Notes: generated by a model not told the origin, from the letters alone. A DNA stretch of 20,732 nucleotides from Nitrospira_G sp035457545 (GCA_035457545.1 DATIBM010000089.1:1-20732); one strand, 5' to 3'. Shown: positions 1 through 7,523, counted from the first letter of the stretch. Numbers and translations: made by a program.

Positions 1-1239
1 CAATGTGGCACGGCGTTTCTTGACCGCCTCCTTCACGCGGAGACCCGTGACCGGATTGGTCTCCGTGATGTTCGTGCCGACCAGCAGCAACAGGTCGGCC
101 GCGACGACGTCTTCCATCGCGATCGTCCACCGGGTGACGCCGACCCCCAGCCGGAGCGCGCGGATGGCGTTGATGTAGCCGTAGCGCACGCTGCTGTCGA
201 GCTTGTTGGTGCCGATCGCCAGGCGCATGAATTTCTGGAAGAGGTACAGGTCTTCGTTGGTGCAGCGCGTGCCGATCAGGCCCGCGAACGAATCCGCCCC
301 CTGCGACAGCTTGAGCATGACCGAGGTTTCGGCGACATAGCCCAGCGCCTCTTCCCAGGTGGTCGGGACCAGCCGACCCTCCTGCCGGATCAACGGCACG
401 GTGAGCCGGTCCGGATGGGTCGTGACATGGTAGCCGAAGAAGCCGCGCGCGCAGAGGTCGCCATTGTTGCGGCCGGCGCCGTAGGAGGAGTTCACTTCGA
501 TCAACTCGTTGTCCTTGGTCTGGATCGTGATCTGGCAGCCGTCTCCGCAATAGGTGCAGACCGTATCGGCCCGTTTCACCATCCAGGGACGGTACTCGTA
601 CATGGAGAGCCGGCTCGTGATGGCGCCCACCGGGCAAATCTGCACGCAGCCGCCGCAGAACTCGCACTCGAGTTGGTGCGAGGTGAAGTGCTTGATCTCC
701 GTCATCGTCCCGCGCCCGCTGGGCGCCAGCGCCTTCACGTCCATGACTTCGTCGCAATATCGGACGCACCGGAGGCACTGGACGCAGCGATTCATCTGAG
801 TTTCGATGAGCGGGCTGAAGTACTCCTTCTGAAAGATGCGCTTGACCTCGATGAATCGGCTGGTCGTGGGCGTGTATTCGTGCGAAAAGTCCTGGAGGTC
901 GCACCGGCCGCCCTGGTCGCAGACGGGACAGTCGAGCGGGTGGTTCGCCAGGATGAACTCCAACACGGACTTGTGCGCGTTGTTGACCACGGTCGTGGCG
1001 GTCCGGACGGCCATGCCCTCGGCCACCGGCGTGCTGCACGAGGTCTGGAGCTTCGGCATCTTCTCGATCTCGACCAGGCACATCCGGCAATTGGCGTCCG
1101 GCTTGAGCTTGGGGTGGTAACAAAAATGCGGAATCATCACCCCGACGCGGCGCGCGGCTTCGATCACCAAGGTGCCTTTCGGTACGGTGACGGGCATGCC
1201 GTCGATCGTCAGATGGATCATGTCAGCCGTGGAATTCAT
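1..1239 (-). CDS. nuoG: NADH-quinone oxidoreductase subunit G (5' part; cut by window edge)
   Basis: Iron-sulfur subunit of the peripheral arm of complex I, carrying electrons from NuoF towards NuoB. The first 413 codons are present, read from an ATG at 1239 leftwards without a stop. Ligands for every expected cluster are visible: C40, C51, C54 and C68 (2Fe-2S); H100, C104, C107 and C113 (His-ligated 4Fe-4S); C152, C155, C158 with C202, and C192, C195, C198 with C162 (paired ferredoxin-type clusters); and C228, C231, C235 and C263, matching the additional N7-type site of some bacterial NuoG proteins. After about residue 220 the molybdopterin-oxidoreductase-like domain begins. It is the last visible gene of the nuo operon, 126 bp after nuoF. 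No strong Shine-Dalgarno precedes the ATG. The identification is secure. Confidence 0.97.
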   Translation of the reverse strand, partial: MNSTADMIHLTIDGMPVTVPKGTLVIEAARRVGVMIPHFCYHPKLKPDANCRMCLVEIEKMPKLQTSCSTPVAEGMAVRTATTVVNNAHKSVLEFILANHPLDCPVCDQGGRCDLQDFSHEYTPTTSRFIEVKRIFQKEYFSPLIETQMNRCVQCLRCVRYCDEVMDVKALAPSGRGTMTEIKHFTSHQLECEFCGGCVQICPVGAITSRLSMYEYRPWMVKRADTVCTYCGDGCQITIQTKDNELIEVNSSYGAGRNNGDLCARGFFGYHVTTHPDRLTVPLIRQEGRLVPTTWEEALGYVAETSVMLKLSQGADSFAGLIGTRCTNEDLYLFQKFMRLAIGTNKLDSSVRYGYINAIRALRLGVGVTRWTIAMEDVVAADLLLLVGTNITETNPVTGLRVKEAVKKRRATL

Positions 1240-1250
1240 CGTGCCGATTC

Positions 1251-1362
1251 GTATTCCGTCAATCGCCAATCGTCATTCGTGAGGTGGACTCCGGGTCGCA
1301 TGCTCGGACTCTGCTCCGAGTGACGGTTGACGCATGACGCATGACGAATGACCATTGACGAT
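1251..1362. repeat. Paired 7-bp repeat arrays, nuoF-nuoG junction
   Basis: Left array at 1251-1285: gtattcc, gtcaatc, gccaatc, gtcattc, gtgaggt. Right array at 1321-1362: tgacggt, tgacgca, tgacgca, tgacgaa, tgaccat, tgacgat. The arrays are roughly reverse complements (GTCANNN against TGACNNN), so the transcript can fold back. A small perfect hairpin sits between them. The right array ends 3 bp before the nuoF stop codon. The same arrangement recurs at the other nuo junctions up to nuoA-nuoB. Confidence 0.85.
1303..1320. other. Small hairpin inside the nuoF-nuoG junction
   Basis: CTCGGA (1303-1308) and TCCGAG (1315-1320) form a perfect 6-bp inverted repeat with a 6-base loop. It lies exactly between the two heptamer arrays, giving a possible nested stem. 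There is no T tract, so it is not a standard terminator. Confidence 0.5.
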
Positions 1363-1365
1363 CTC

Positions 1366-2676
1366 TTAGCGTCTCCCCGCCGGCATGAGGAGTTCGGAGA
1401 CGCCGGACAGTCCCTGCGACTTCGCCTCCCGGATCAGGTCCTCGTACTCGTGTCGCCAGTACTTGAGCGTGCTCAGGATGGGAGAGATCTCCGCATCCCC
1501 GAACGCGCACACGGTCCGCCCGGCGATGTTCTTGCACAGATCCGCCAGGGTTTCAAGGTCCTCCATGCGCCCCCGCTTGTCCAGGATTCGGCGCAGGGTC
1601 TGGGTGAGCCAGGCGCTGCCCTCCCGGCAGGGCGTGCACTTCCCGCAGGACTCGTGGTAGAAAAATTCCATCAACCGGAGCGCCGCCCAGACCATGCTCG
1701 TGCCTTCTTCCATGACCGTCACGCCGCCGGATCCCAACATCGACCCGGCCTGAGCGACCGATTCGAAATCCATCTTCACGTCGAGATGATCGGGAGTCAG
1801 GAAAGGCGCCGAGGCCCCGCCGGGGATAAAGGCCTTCAGCGGCTTGTCTGATCGCATGCCGCCGGCCTGCCCATAGATCAGCTCGCGAAACGTGATGCCC
1901 ATCGGCACTTCATAGTTGCCGGGACGCTGGACGTGGCCGCTCACGCAGAACACCCTGGTCCCGGTGCTCTTGGGTGGGGAGCCGATTGCGGCGAACCATT
2001 CGGGCCCGCGGGTGATGATATGCGGGAGGTTGGCCAGCGTCTCCACGTTGTTGACCACCGTCGGCTTGCCATAGAGGCCGTGCGTGGCAGGAAAGGGAGG
2101 CTTGACGCGGGGCAAGCCTCGTTTGCCTTCCAGGGATTCGAGCAGGGCCGTTTCTTCTCCGCAGATATAGGCGCCGGCGCCGCGATGCACGTAGATCTCG
2201 ACGGTGACCCCCGTCCCCCAGATATTCTTGCCCAGGTAGCCGGCCGCCCTGGCTTCCGCGATCGCCCGTTCCAGGATCGCGGCGCCCAGCGCGAATTCCC
2301 CGCGGATATAGATGTAGGAGATTTCCGATCCGATCGCGTAACTGGCGATGGCGATCCCTTCCAGGACCTGATGGGGATCGCGCTCCATCAACTGCCGGTC
2401 CTTGAAGGTCCCGGGCTCGCTTTCGTCGGCGTTGCAGCAGAGGTAGCGGGGTCCTTGATAATCCTTGGGCAGAAAGCCCCACTTGATGCCGGTGGGAAAG
2501 CCGGCGCCGCCCCGCCCCCGCAGGCCGGACTTCGTCACCATCGCCGTGACCTCGGCAGGGGCGACCTTGCCCAGGACCTTACGCAGGGCCTGATACCCGC
2601 CGGTTCGCTCGTAGTCCGCCAGCGAGCCGGTGTAGCCCGGCTGCAGCATGTTCTTGAGGAGAATCGGTGTATGCAT
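1366..2676 (-). CDS. nuoF: NADH-quinone oxidoreductase subunit F (NADH-binding)
   Basis: NADH dehydrogenase subunit that binds NADH, FMN and a 4Fe-4S cluster, and so is the electron entry point of complex I. With the ATG at 2676 the protein has 436 residues, normal for the family. Visible features are the glycine-rich FMN/NADH stretch GRGGAGFPTG (54-63), the signature GAYICGEETALLESLEG (168-184), and cluster ligands C344, C347, C350 (SCGKCTPC) and C390. An in-frame TTG at 2700 would add eight residues, but it lies inside the 7-bp repeat array and the added residues are repeat-encoded, so the ATG is preferred. The gene lies between nuoE and nuoG in the same operon. Having NuoE, F and G together shows this complex I uses NADH. 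Confidence 0.97.
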   Translation of the reverse strand: MHTPILLKNMLQPGYTGSLADYERTGGYQALRKVLGKVAPAEVTAMVTKSGLRGRGGAGFPTGIKWGFLPKDYQGPRYLCCNADESEPGTFKDRQLMERDPHQVLEGIAIASYAIGSEISYIYIRGEFALGAAILERAIAEARAAGYLGKNIWGTGVTVEIYVHRGAGAYICGEETALLESLEGKRGLPRVKPPFPATHGLYGKPTVVNNVETLANLPHIITRGPEWFAAIGSPPKSTGTRVFCVSGHVQRPGNYEVPMGITFRELIYGQAGGMRSDKPLKAFIPGGASAPFLTPDHLDVKMDFESVAQAGSMLGSGGVTVMEEGTSMVWAALRLMEFFYHESCGKCTPCREGSAWLTQTLRRILDKRGRMEDLETLADLCKNIAGRTVCAFGDAEISPILSTLKYWRHEYEDLIREAKSQGLSGVSELLMPAGRR

Positions 2677-2688
2677 GCCAGGGTTCTC

Positions 2689-2771
2689 GTCAAGCGTCAA
2701 CGGTCATTCGTCAATCGAGGAAGGGGCTGCTTCAACCATTGTCCTCCGAATGACGAGTGACGATTGACGGG
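2689..2771. repeat. Paired 7-bp repeat arrays, nuoE-nuoF junction
   Basis: Left array at 2689-2716: gtcaagc, gtcaacg, gtcattc, gtcaatc. Right array at 2751-2771: tgacgag, tgacgat, tgacggg, directly abutting the nuoE stop codon (2772-2774). The arms face each other and their units pair at about 5 to 6 of 7 positions, with a 34-base spacer. The left array includes the upstream TTG that could be mistaken for the nuoF start. Confidence 0.85.
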
Positions 2772-3326
2772 TTACGCCTCCTGCTTCGCCGGCTCAGGCC
2801 ACATGAACGGTCCGCTCTTCAAGGGAGAGGTCCCGGTCCGTTTCAGGTCCGCCAGGATCTGATCGACCTTCTGTTCGGTGAGGCGTTCGTAGTAATCGTC
2901 GTTGATCTGCATCATGGGACCGGTGCCGCAGGCGGCCAGACATTCGACGGCGCTGACGGTGAACAGTTTGTCCGGCGTCGTCTCGCCTGGACCGATCCCG
3001 AGTTTCGCCTTGAGCCAGGCCAGGACCGTGTCCGATCCCACCAGGGCGCACATCAGGGATTTGCACACCTGAATGTGAAACTTGCCGACCGGCTTCAGGT
3101 TCAACATCGTATAGAAGGTGACCACCTCGTAGACCTGGGGCGGAGTCAGGCGCAGCAGTCCGGCGATCTCGGTCATGGCCTGCTCGCTGACGTAGCCTTC
3201 CGCCTCTTGCGCCAGGTAGAGCAACGGAATCAGCGCCGAGCGCCGTTCCGGATACCGGCTCAGAATCTCGGCGATCTTGTCTCTGTACTTCTCCAACAGT
3301 CGCATGCCCTTGTCAGCTTTCGTCAT
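2772..3326 (-). CDS. nuoE: NADH-quinone oxidoreductase subunit E (2Fe-2S)
   Basis: Thioredoxin-fold 2Fe-2S subunit that forms the NADH dehydrogenase module with NuoF. The 184-residue product has the diagnostic ligand spacing C88, C93, C129, C133 (C-x4-C-x35-C-x3-C) after an N-terminal helical region. The ATG at 3326 and the first codons (MTKA) come from the adjacent 7-bp repeat array; an internal ATG at 3305 (residue 8) is an equally plausible start. Neither has a convincing Shine-Dalgarno at good spacing, so the N terminus is uncertain by seven residues. It lies in operon order between nuoCD and nuoF. Confidence 0.96.
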   Translation of the reverse strand: MTKADKGMRLLEKYRDKIAEILSRYPERRSALIPLLYLAQEAEGYVSEQAMTEIAGLLRLTPPQVYEVVTFYTMLNLKPVGKFHIQVCKSLMCALVGSDTVLAWLKAKLGIGPGETTPDKLFTVSAVECLAACGTGPMMQINDDYYERLTEQKVDQILADLKRTGTSPLKSGPFMWPEPAKQEA

Positions 3327-3398
3327 TCGTCATAGGTCAATCGTCAACAGCGTCATCCCATAGCCTTCCCATACGTTTGACGAATGACGGTTGACGAG
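3322..3398. repeat. Paired 7-bp repeat arrays, nuoCD-nuoE junction
   Basis: Left array at 3322-3349: gtcattc, gtcatag, gtcaatc, gtcaaca, then a 2-bp slip and gtcatcc (3352-3358). Right array at 3378-3398: tgacgaa, tgacggt, tgacgag. It ends 4 bp before the nuoCD stop codon (3403-3405). The left array overlaps the first codon of nuoE as called here. Confidence 0.85.
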
Positions 3399-3402
3399 GT
3401 TC

Positions 3403-5178
3403 TTACCGGTCGCACTCCCCCATGACGATATCGTACGTGCCAAAAATCGTGATGATGTCCGAGATCAGGTAACCGCGGGCCATATGGTCGAAGGCCCCCA
3501 TGTGAATGAAGGATGGGGCGCGGATCTTCATCCGATAGGGGCGCGGGCTCCCGTCGCTGATCAGGAAAAATCCCAGTTCTCCCTTGGGCGCTTCGGTGGC
3601 GCAGTAGGTTTCGCCCTTCGGCGGCTTGAACCCCTGGGTAAAGATAATGAAATGATGGATCAGGCTCTCCATGTCCCGCATGACCTTTTCCTTGGGCGGC
3701 GGAATCACGGTCGGGCTGTCGGCCATGATCGGTCCTTGAGGCATCTGGTCCAGACATTGGCGGATGATCCGGCAACTCTGGCGCATCTCCTCCATCCTGA
3801 TCCAATAGCGGTCGTAGGTGTCGCCGTTCTTGCCGACCGGCACCTCCCAATCGACCTTGTCGTAAGCGCCGTAGGGTTCGTACTTGCGGACGTCGTAGTT
3901 CACGCCCGAGCCCCGCAACGTCGGTCCCGTCAGGCCGAAGCTGATCGCGTCTTCGGCCGAGATCACGGCGACCCCTTTGGTGCGGCCGAGCCAGATCCGG
4001 TTGTTCATGATCAGGCTGTCGTACTCGCGGATATGCTCGGGAAACGTGTCGAGAAAGGCCTTGAGGCGCGCGACCAAGTCCGGCGTAAAATCGGCGTCCA
4101 CGCCGCCGATCCGGTAATAGTTCAGCGTGAGGCGCGCTCCGCAGAGTTTCTCGAACATGTCGAGCAGCACTTCGCGCTCCCGGAAGGTCCAGAAAAAGAC
4201 CGTCATGGCCCCGATGTCCAGCGCCTGGGTGCCGAGCCAGAACAGGTGGCCGATGATCCGCTGCATCTCGGCCACGATCGTGCGGATGTACTCGGCCCGT
4301 TCCGGGACGGCGATGCCAACGAGCTTCTCCACCGCCCGGACATAGGCGTAATTGTTGGTCATCGAGCAGACATAGTCCAACCGGTCGGTGTGGGGAATCA
4401 CCTGCATATAATGGAGGCCCTCGGCCAGCTTCTCGACCCCTCGGTGCAGGTAGCCCAGGTCCGGCGTGGCCTTGACGATGCGTTCGCCGTCCAGTTCGAG
4501 CACCACCCGCAAGACCCCGTGGGTGCTGGGGTGTTGAGGCCCCATGTTCAACAGCAGCTCTTCGGTCCGGCGCGAAGATGCCGGCGCGTCCCCGTTTGCG
4601 AGAAAGACCTGCTTCTCCTCGGCCGGGATTTCCTCGGCCAGCTCGGCCGGCGGCTCGTCCAGGCGGGGAATAAAGGGGAACGAGCCGCGCCATCCTCGTC
4701 CTTCGGTCGGGAAGTCCTTGCGAAGCGGGTAACCCTCGTCGTAATCCTCCGGCATCAGGATGCGGCGGAGGTCCGGATGCTGTTCGAAGACGATGCCCAT
4801 GAGGTCGTAAACTTCCCGTTCCATGAACTCGGCTCCGCGCCAGATGCCAGTCACCGAGTGGATGGACGGTCGGTCTTCCGTCACGCGGGCCTTGATCCGG
4901 ATACGGTGCCGGTGCGGCAGGGAGAGGAAATGGTAAATCACCTCGAACCGTTCGGGCGCGTCTGGATAATCCGCGGAGCAGATGTCCGTGATATGGTCGA
5001 ACGAGAGGGCCGGATCGTCATGGAGAAAGCGGCCGATCTCCACGATCCGGTCGGCGCGCACCTGTGCCGAGAGTTCGCCGCGCGCGTCATCCTCCAGCAC
5101 CGCGAGCACCGCGTCGGGGAATTCGGTCTTCAATCGTTCGAGCACCGGATGCATCGTCGTCCATGCGTCAACCGTCAT
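3403..5178 (-). CDS. nuoCD: NADH-quinone oxidoreductase fused subunit C/D
   Basis: Fusion of the 30-kDa (NuoC) and 49-kDa (NuoD) subunits of complex I, as in Escherichia coli; NuoD helps form the quinone site beside NuoB. The 591-residue length fits fused NuoCD. The C part spans about residues 1-175 with the signature EREVYDLMGIVFEQHPDLRR (120-139). A charged Ala/Glu-rich linker follows (about 176-205). The D part begins at GPQHPSTHG (213-221) and ends with the typical GECDR. GYLHRG (242-247) contains R246, the counterpart of human NDUFS2 R118 (R85 of the mature protein), which NDUFAF7 dimethylates. The first five codons read through the 7-bp repeats; the ATG at 5154 (residue 9) is an alternative start. 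Confidence 0.97.
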   Translation of the reverse strand: MTVDAWTTMHPVLERLKTEFPDAVLAVLEDDARGELSAQVRADRIVEIGRFLHDDPALSFDHITDICSADYPDAPERFEVIYHFLSLPHRHRIRIKARVTEDRPSIHSVTGIWRGAEFMEREVYDLMGIVFEQHPDLRRILMPEDYDEGYPLRKDFPTEGRGWRGSFPFIPRLDEPPAELAEEIPAEEKQVFLANGDAPASSRRTEELLLNMGPQHPSTHGVLRVVLELDGERIVKATPDLGYLHRGVEKLAEGLHYMQVIPHTDRLDYVCSMTNNYAYVRAVEKLVGIAVPERAEYIRTIVAEMQRIIGHLFWLGTQALDIGAMTVFFWTFREREVLLDMFEKLCGARLTLNYYRIGGVDADFTPDLVARLKAFLDTFPEHIREYDSLIMNNRIWLGRTKGVAVISAEDAISFGLTGPTLRGSGVNYDVRKYEPYGAYDKVDWEVPVGKNGDTYDRYWIRMEEMRQSCRIIRQCLDQMPQGPIMADSPTVIPPPKEKVMRDMESLIHHFIIFTQGFKPPKGETYCATEAPKGELGFFLISDGSPRPYRMKIRAPSFIHMGAFDHMARGYLISDIITIFGTYDIVMGECDR

Positions 5179-5243
5179 TGGTCAAGCGTCATTGGGAAGC
5201 CAAGATCCCCTCGATTGACGAATGACCATTGACGAATGACGAC
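5167..5243. repeat. Paired 7-bp repeat arrays, nuoB-nuoCD junction
   Basis: Left array at 5167-5194: gtcaacc, gtcattg, gtcaagc, gtcattg. Right array at 5216-5243: tgacgaa, tgaccat, tgacgaa, tgacgac, directly abutting the nuoB stop codon (5244-5246). The spacer is only 21 bases, making this the most compact pair. The ATG of nuoCD at 5178 lies within a left-array unit. Confidence 0.87.
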
Positions 5244-5723
5244 CTATTTCACGAACACCTTCTCCCGCTGAATCTTTTCCTGCAACTTCAACAGGCCGTC
5301 GATGAGCGCTTCGGGCCTCGGCGGGCAGCCGGGCACGTAGATGTCGACCGGCACGATCTGATCGACGCCCTGCACGACGCTGTAACTGTTGTAATGGTTG
5401 CCCGAGGTGGCGCAGGACCCCATCGAGATCACGTAGCGGGGTTCGGCCATCTGGTCATAGATCCGGCGGATGACCGGCGCCATCTTGCGGGTCACCGTGC
5501 CCGCGACGATCATCAGGTCGGACTGGCGCGGAGAGGCGCGGAAGACCCCGGCCCCGAACCGGTCGATGTCGTACCGGGAGGAGACGGAGGCGATCATTTC
5601 AATCGCGCAGCAGGCCAGGCCGAACGTCATAGGCCAGAGCGCGGACTTACGGGCCCAGCCGATCAGCGCGTCCAGGTTCGTGGTGATGATGTTCGGCTCG
5701 AATTGCCGCTCTAAGACGCTCAC
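5244..5723 (-). CDS. nuoB: NADH-quinone oxidoreductase subunit B (cluster N2)
   Basis: Carries the terminal 4Fe-4S cluster N2 that reduces quinone at the NuoB/NuoD interface. The 159-residue protein contains the tandem C38-C39 pair (LACCAIEM), C104 (GSCATSG) and C133 (PGCPPRPEA), the complete set of N2 ligands. The start is a GTG at 5723, chosen because a purine-rich AGGTGAGG lies just upstream on the coding strand; it is the clearest ribosome-binding site among these nuo genes. It lies between nuoA and nuoCD with repeat arrays on both sides. Confidence 0.96.
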   Translation of the reverse strand: MSVLERQFEPNIITTNLDALIGWARKSALWPMTFGLACCAIEMIASVSSRYDIDRFGAGVFRASPRQSDLMIVAGTVTRKMAPVIRRIYDQMAEPRYVISMGSCATSGNHYNSYSVVQGVDQIVPVDIYVPGCPPRPEALIDGLLKLQEKIQREKVFVK

Positions 5724-5735
5724 GCCTCACCTACC

Positions 5736-5825
5736 GTTAATCGTTAACCGTCATTGGTCAATCGTAGTGACAGATTCATGACCACCGGCTTGGTCATGGA
5801 CGTATGACGAATGACGCTTGACGTG
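5736..5825. repeat. Paired 7-bp repeat arrays, nuoA-nuoB junction
   Basis: Left array at 5736-5763: gttaatc, gttaacc, gtcattg, gtcaatc (the first two units are diverged). Right array at 5805-5825: tgacgaa, tgacgct, tgacgtg, ending 2 bp before the nuoA stop codon (5828-5830). A separate perfect 8-bp hairpin lies between the arms. This is the fifth and last junction with the pattern; the next junction upstream, methyltransferase-nuoA, has only 6 bp and no repeat. Confidence 0.83.
5777..5798. other. Perfect 8-bp hairpin in the nuoA-nuoB junction
   Basis: CATGACCA (5777-5784), loop ccggct (5785-5790), TGGTCATG (5791-5798). The stem is perfect. Its arms contain the TGAC/GTCA core of the surrounding heptamers, so it may derive from them. 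No T run follows on either strand, so an RNA-processing or stabilising hairpin is more likely than a terminator. Confidence 0.6.
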
Positions 5826-5827
5826 CC

Positions 5828-6199
5828 CTAATCCCACTCCAAGGCGCCTTTCTTCCAGGCATACCAAAAGCCCACGACCAGGATGGCAATGAACAGCATC
5901 ATCTCGAGCAGGCCGACCAGCCCGATCTTCTGGAAGACCACGGCCCAGGGAAACAGGAACACGACTTCGATGTCGAACACCACGAAGAGCATCGCGATGA
6001 TGTAATACCGTATCGGGAACTGCACCCGCGCGTCCTGAAACAGCGGGCTGCCGCTCTCGTAGGGAATGAGTTTGGCCTTGTAGGGCCGATGCGGGCGGAC
6101 GATCTTGCCGACCAGCAGCGACACCAGCCCGAAGGCCAGCGCGATGCCGATGAACAGCAGGATCGGAACATAGTTCAGGGGCGCCGCCTCGGTGGCCAT
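5828..6199 (-). CDS. nuoA: NADH-quinone oxidoreductase subunit A
   Basis: Small membrane subunit of complex I at the junction of the peripheral and membrane arms (ND3 homologue). The 123-residue protein has three predicted membrane segments (about 11-31, 64-86, 94-115), the conserved loop YESGS (47-51) and the acidic motif FDIEVVFLFPWA (75-86) in the second helix. The ATG at 6199 lies 6 bp after the stop of the upstream methyltransferase gene. A GGAGG sits within the last codons of that gene, at rather long spacing. The tight gap argues for cotranscription of methyltransferase and nuoA. Confidence 0.96.
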   Translation of the reverse strand: MATEAAPLNYVPILLFIGIALAFGLVSLLVGKIVRPHRPYKAKLIPYESGSPLFQDARVQFPIRYYIIAMLFVVFDIEVVFLFPWAVVFQKIGLVGLLEMMLFIAILVVGFWYAWKKGALEWD

Positions 6200-6205
6200 C
6201 GCGCG

Positions 6206-7447
6206 TTAATTGTCCTCCAATTCGTCGCTGTGCCGAAGGATCGATCCAAAGAAGGGTTGATGCGTCAACCCCTCCAGCTTGCGCGCTCCGTCCGCAGGCA
6301 GGCCCTTCTGCTGGATCAGAATCTTGAAGGTGCGGCCCATGCCTTCCGGCCGCAACAACTGGACGACCGCCTGAAATTCCGGCGAGCCGGGCTCCAGCGA
6401 TTCGAGGAACGAGTCCACGCCCACACTGATGAGGAAGCTCATCTGGTTGGTGAACCCGGTCAGTCCCAACCCCGCGTCCGCTCCCACCTGAGCGAGCGTC
6501 GTGAAATCGATATGGCTGGTCAGGTCCTGCTCTCCGATCCGGACCAACGGATTCTCGGCGATCATGTGCCGGTAATAGCCGAGCAAGGTGCCTTGCCGTC
6601 GTTCCGGACCATAGAGGTCGTGGGCGGCATGGCCGTAGTCGATCGTGATCACGTAGCCTCGGGCGAGGGCGCGGGCGACTTCGCGCATCCAGTCCACGGC
6701 GGCGAGATTGACCTCCGCGCGGGCGCCTTCTTCAAGGGCGATCCCCAGACGGGAGAAATAGTCGGACAGGGCCGGAGTGGACAGAGGTCCCGGCGTTTCT
6801 CGGAATTGGTCTTGCGAGAGAGCCACATACAGTTCTTCCAACCGACCCTGCTTCATCCGGACCCGATGGACCGGAAAGGCGTCCACCAGTTCATTGGAGA
6901 GCAAGACGCCGGTCACGCTCTCCCCGCCCAATGAGGCCAGATCCTCCGCCCAGACCACCTTGCCCGGCATATCGATCCACTCGGCCAGTGTCTGTTGCTG
7001 GATGCGCCGGTGCGCCGGGCTCCGGTCCACCAGGACATAAGTCGCCCGGGCAAAAAGATCGCGATTCCGCTCAGCCAAACAGGTCAGGATGTCCCTGGCC
7101 AAGAGACCCTTGCCGGCTCCCATCTCGACGACGGTGAACGGCAATGGACGTCCCAGGACCTCGTCCATTTCAACAAGTTGTCTGGCGATTGCCCATCCCA
7201 GCGCTCTATGCACATCCGAACTGGTGTAGTAGTCGCCGTTCCGGCCGATGCGTTCATGCTCCGGGTCGGAAGATAAGCGGGTGTAGTATCCGTGCTCCGG
7301 ATGGTAGAGCGCCAAGTCCATGAATCGAGCAAAGGTGATCGGGCCGGTCCGCGCGATCTCCTCGCGGAGCAGCCGGACCAAACCGGGAACACCGGGGCTT
7401 ACAAGTCCGCGATTTGCCGAGTCGGTATCAGGTAATGCCAGCTTCAA
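6206..7447 (-). CDS. MidA/NDUFAF7-family SAM-dependent methyltransferase (COG1565-type)
   Basis: Probable S-adenosylmethionine-dependent protein methyltransferase of the MidA/NDUFAF7 family. The 413-residue product has the family N-terminal block GPITFARFMDLALYHPEHGY (35-54), the motif GDYYTSSDVH (71-80), SAM motif I VVEMGAGKG (106-114), SNELVDAFPVH (184-194), a later ITIDYGH motif, and a GTLLGYYRH block. In mitochondria NDUFAF7 dimethylates an arginine of NDUFS2, the NuoD homologue, during complex I assembly. Here the gene is first in the nuo operon, so the same role on NuoCD is a strong inference, though not proven. The start is the TTG at 7447, the furthest in-frame candidate; it lacks a good Shine-Dalgarno, and conservation begins only near residue 24, so the true start is uncertain. 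Confidence 0.9.
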   Translation of the reverse strand: MKLALPDTDSANRGLVSPGVPGLVRLLREEIARTGPITFARFMDLALYHPEHGYYTRLSSDPEHERIGRNGDYYTSSDVHRALGWAIARQLVEMDEVLGRPLPFTVVEMGAGKGLLARDILTCLAERNRDLFARATYVLVDRSPAHRRIQQQTLAEWIDMPGKVVWAEDLASLGGESVTGVLLSNELVDAFPVHRVRMKQGRLEELYVALSQDQFRETPGPLSTPALSDYFSRLGIALEEGARAEVNLAAVDWMREVARALARGYVITIDYGHAAHDLYGPERRQGTLLGYYRHMIAENPLVRIGEQDLTSHIDFTTLAQVGADAGLGLTGFTNQMSFLISVGVDSFLESLEPGSPEFQAVVQLLRPEGMGRTFKILIQQKGLPADGARKLEGLTHQPFFGSILRHSDELEDN

Positions 7448-7493
7448 GAGACACCAAGAACACCGAGACTTTCGTCCGGAAAAAAGAGGGCTT

Positions 7494-7523
7494 AGGGTAC
7501 AGGTTGCCCGAGCGGTAAGTCAA
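7494..7523 (-). promoter_or_regulatory. Candidate sigma70-type promoter of the methyltransferase-nuo operon
   Basis: On the minus strand TTGACT (7523-7518) is followed after 18 bp by TACCCT (7499-7494). The predicted transcript would start near 7487, about 40 bases before the TTG start codon. The -35 is good and the -10 weak (3 of 6). Position supports it; no experimental evidence is available. Confidence 0.4.

Noticed and set aside
415..1323. 302-codon plus-strand frame opposite nuoG
   Set aside because: The minus strand encodes NuoG with all cluster ligands, and the plus frame runs through the heptamer repeats at its end.
1251..1362. CRISPR array suspected from repeated short units
   Set aside because: Units are contiguous 7-mers without spacers, diverged and inverted in pairs, and no cas genes are present.
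3391..5232. Long open frame (613 codons) on the plus strand opposite nuoCD
   Set aside because: It has no recognisable domain, is rich in Arg/His/Asp as expected of antisense GC-biased DNA, and covers an unambiguous nuoCD on the other strand.
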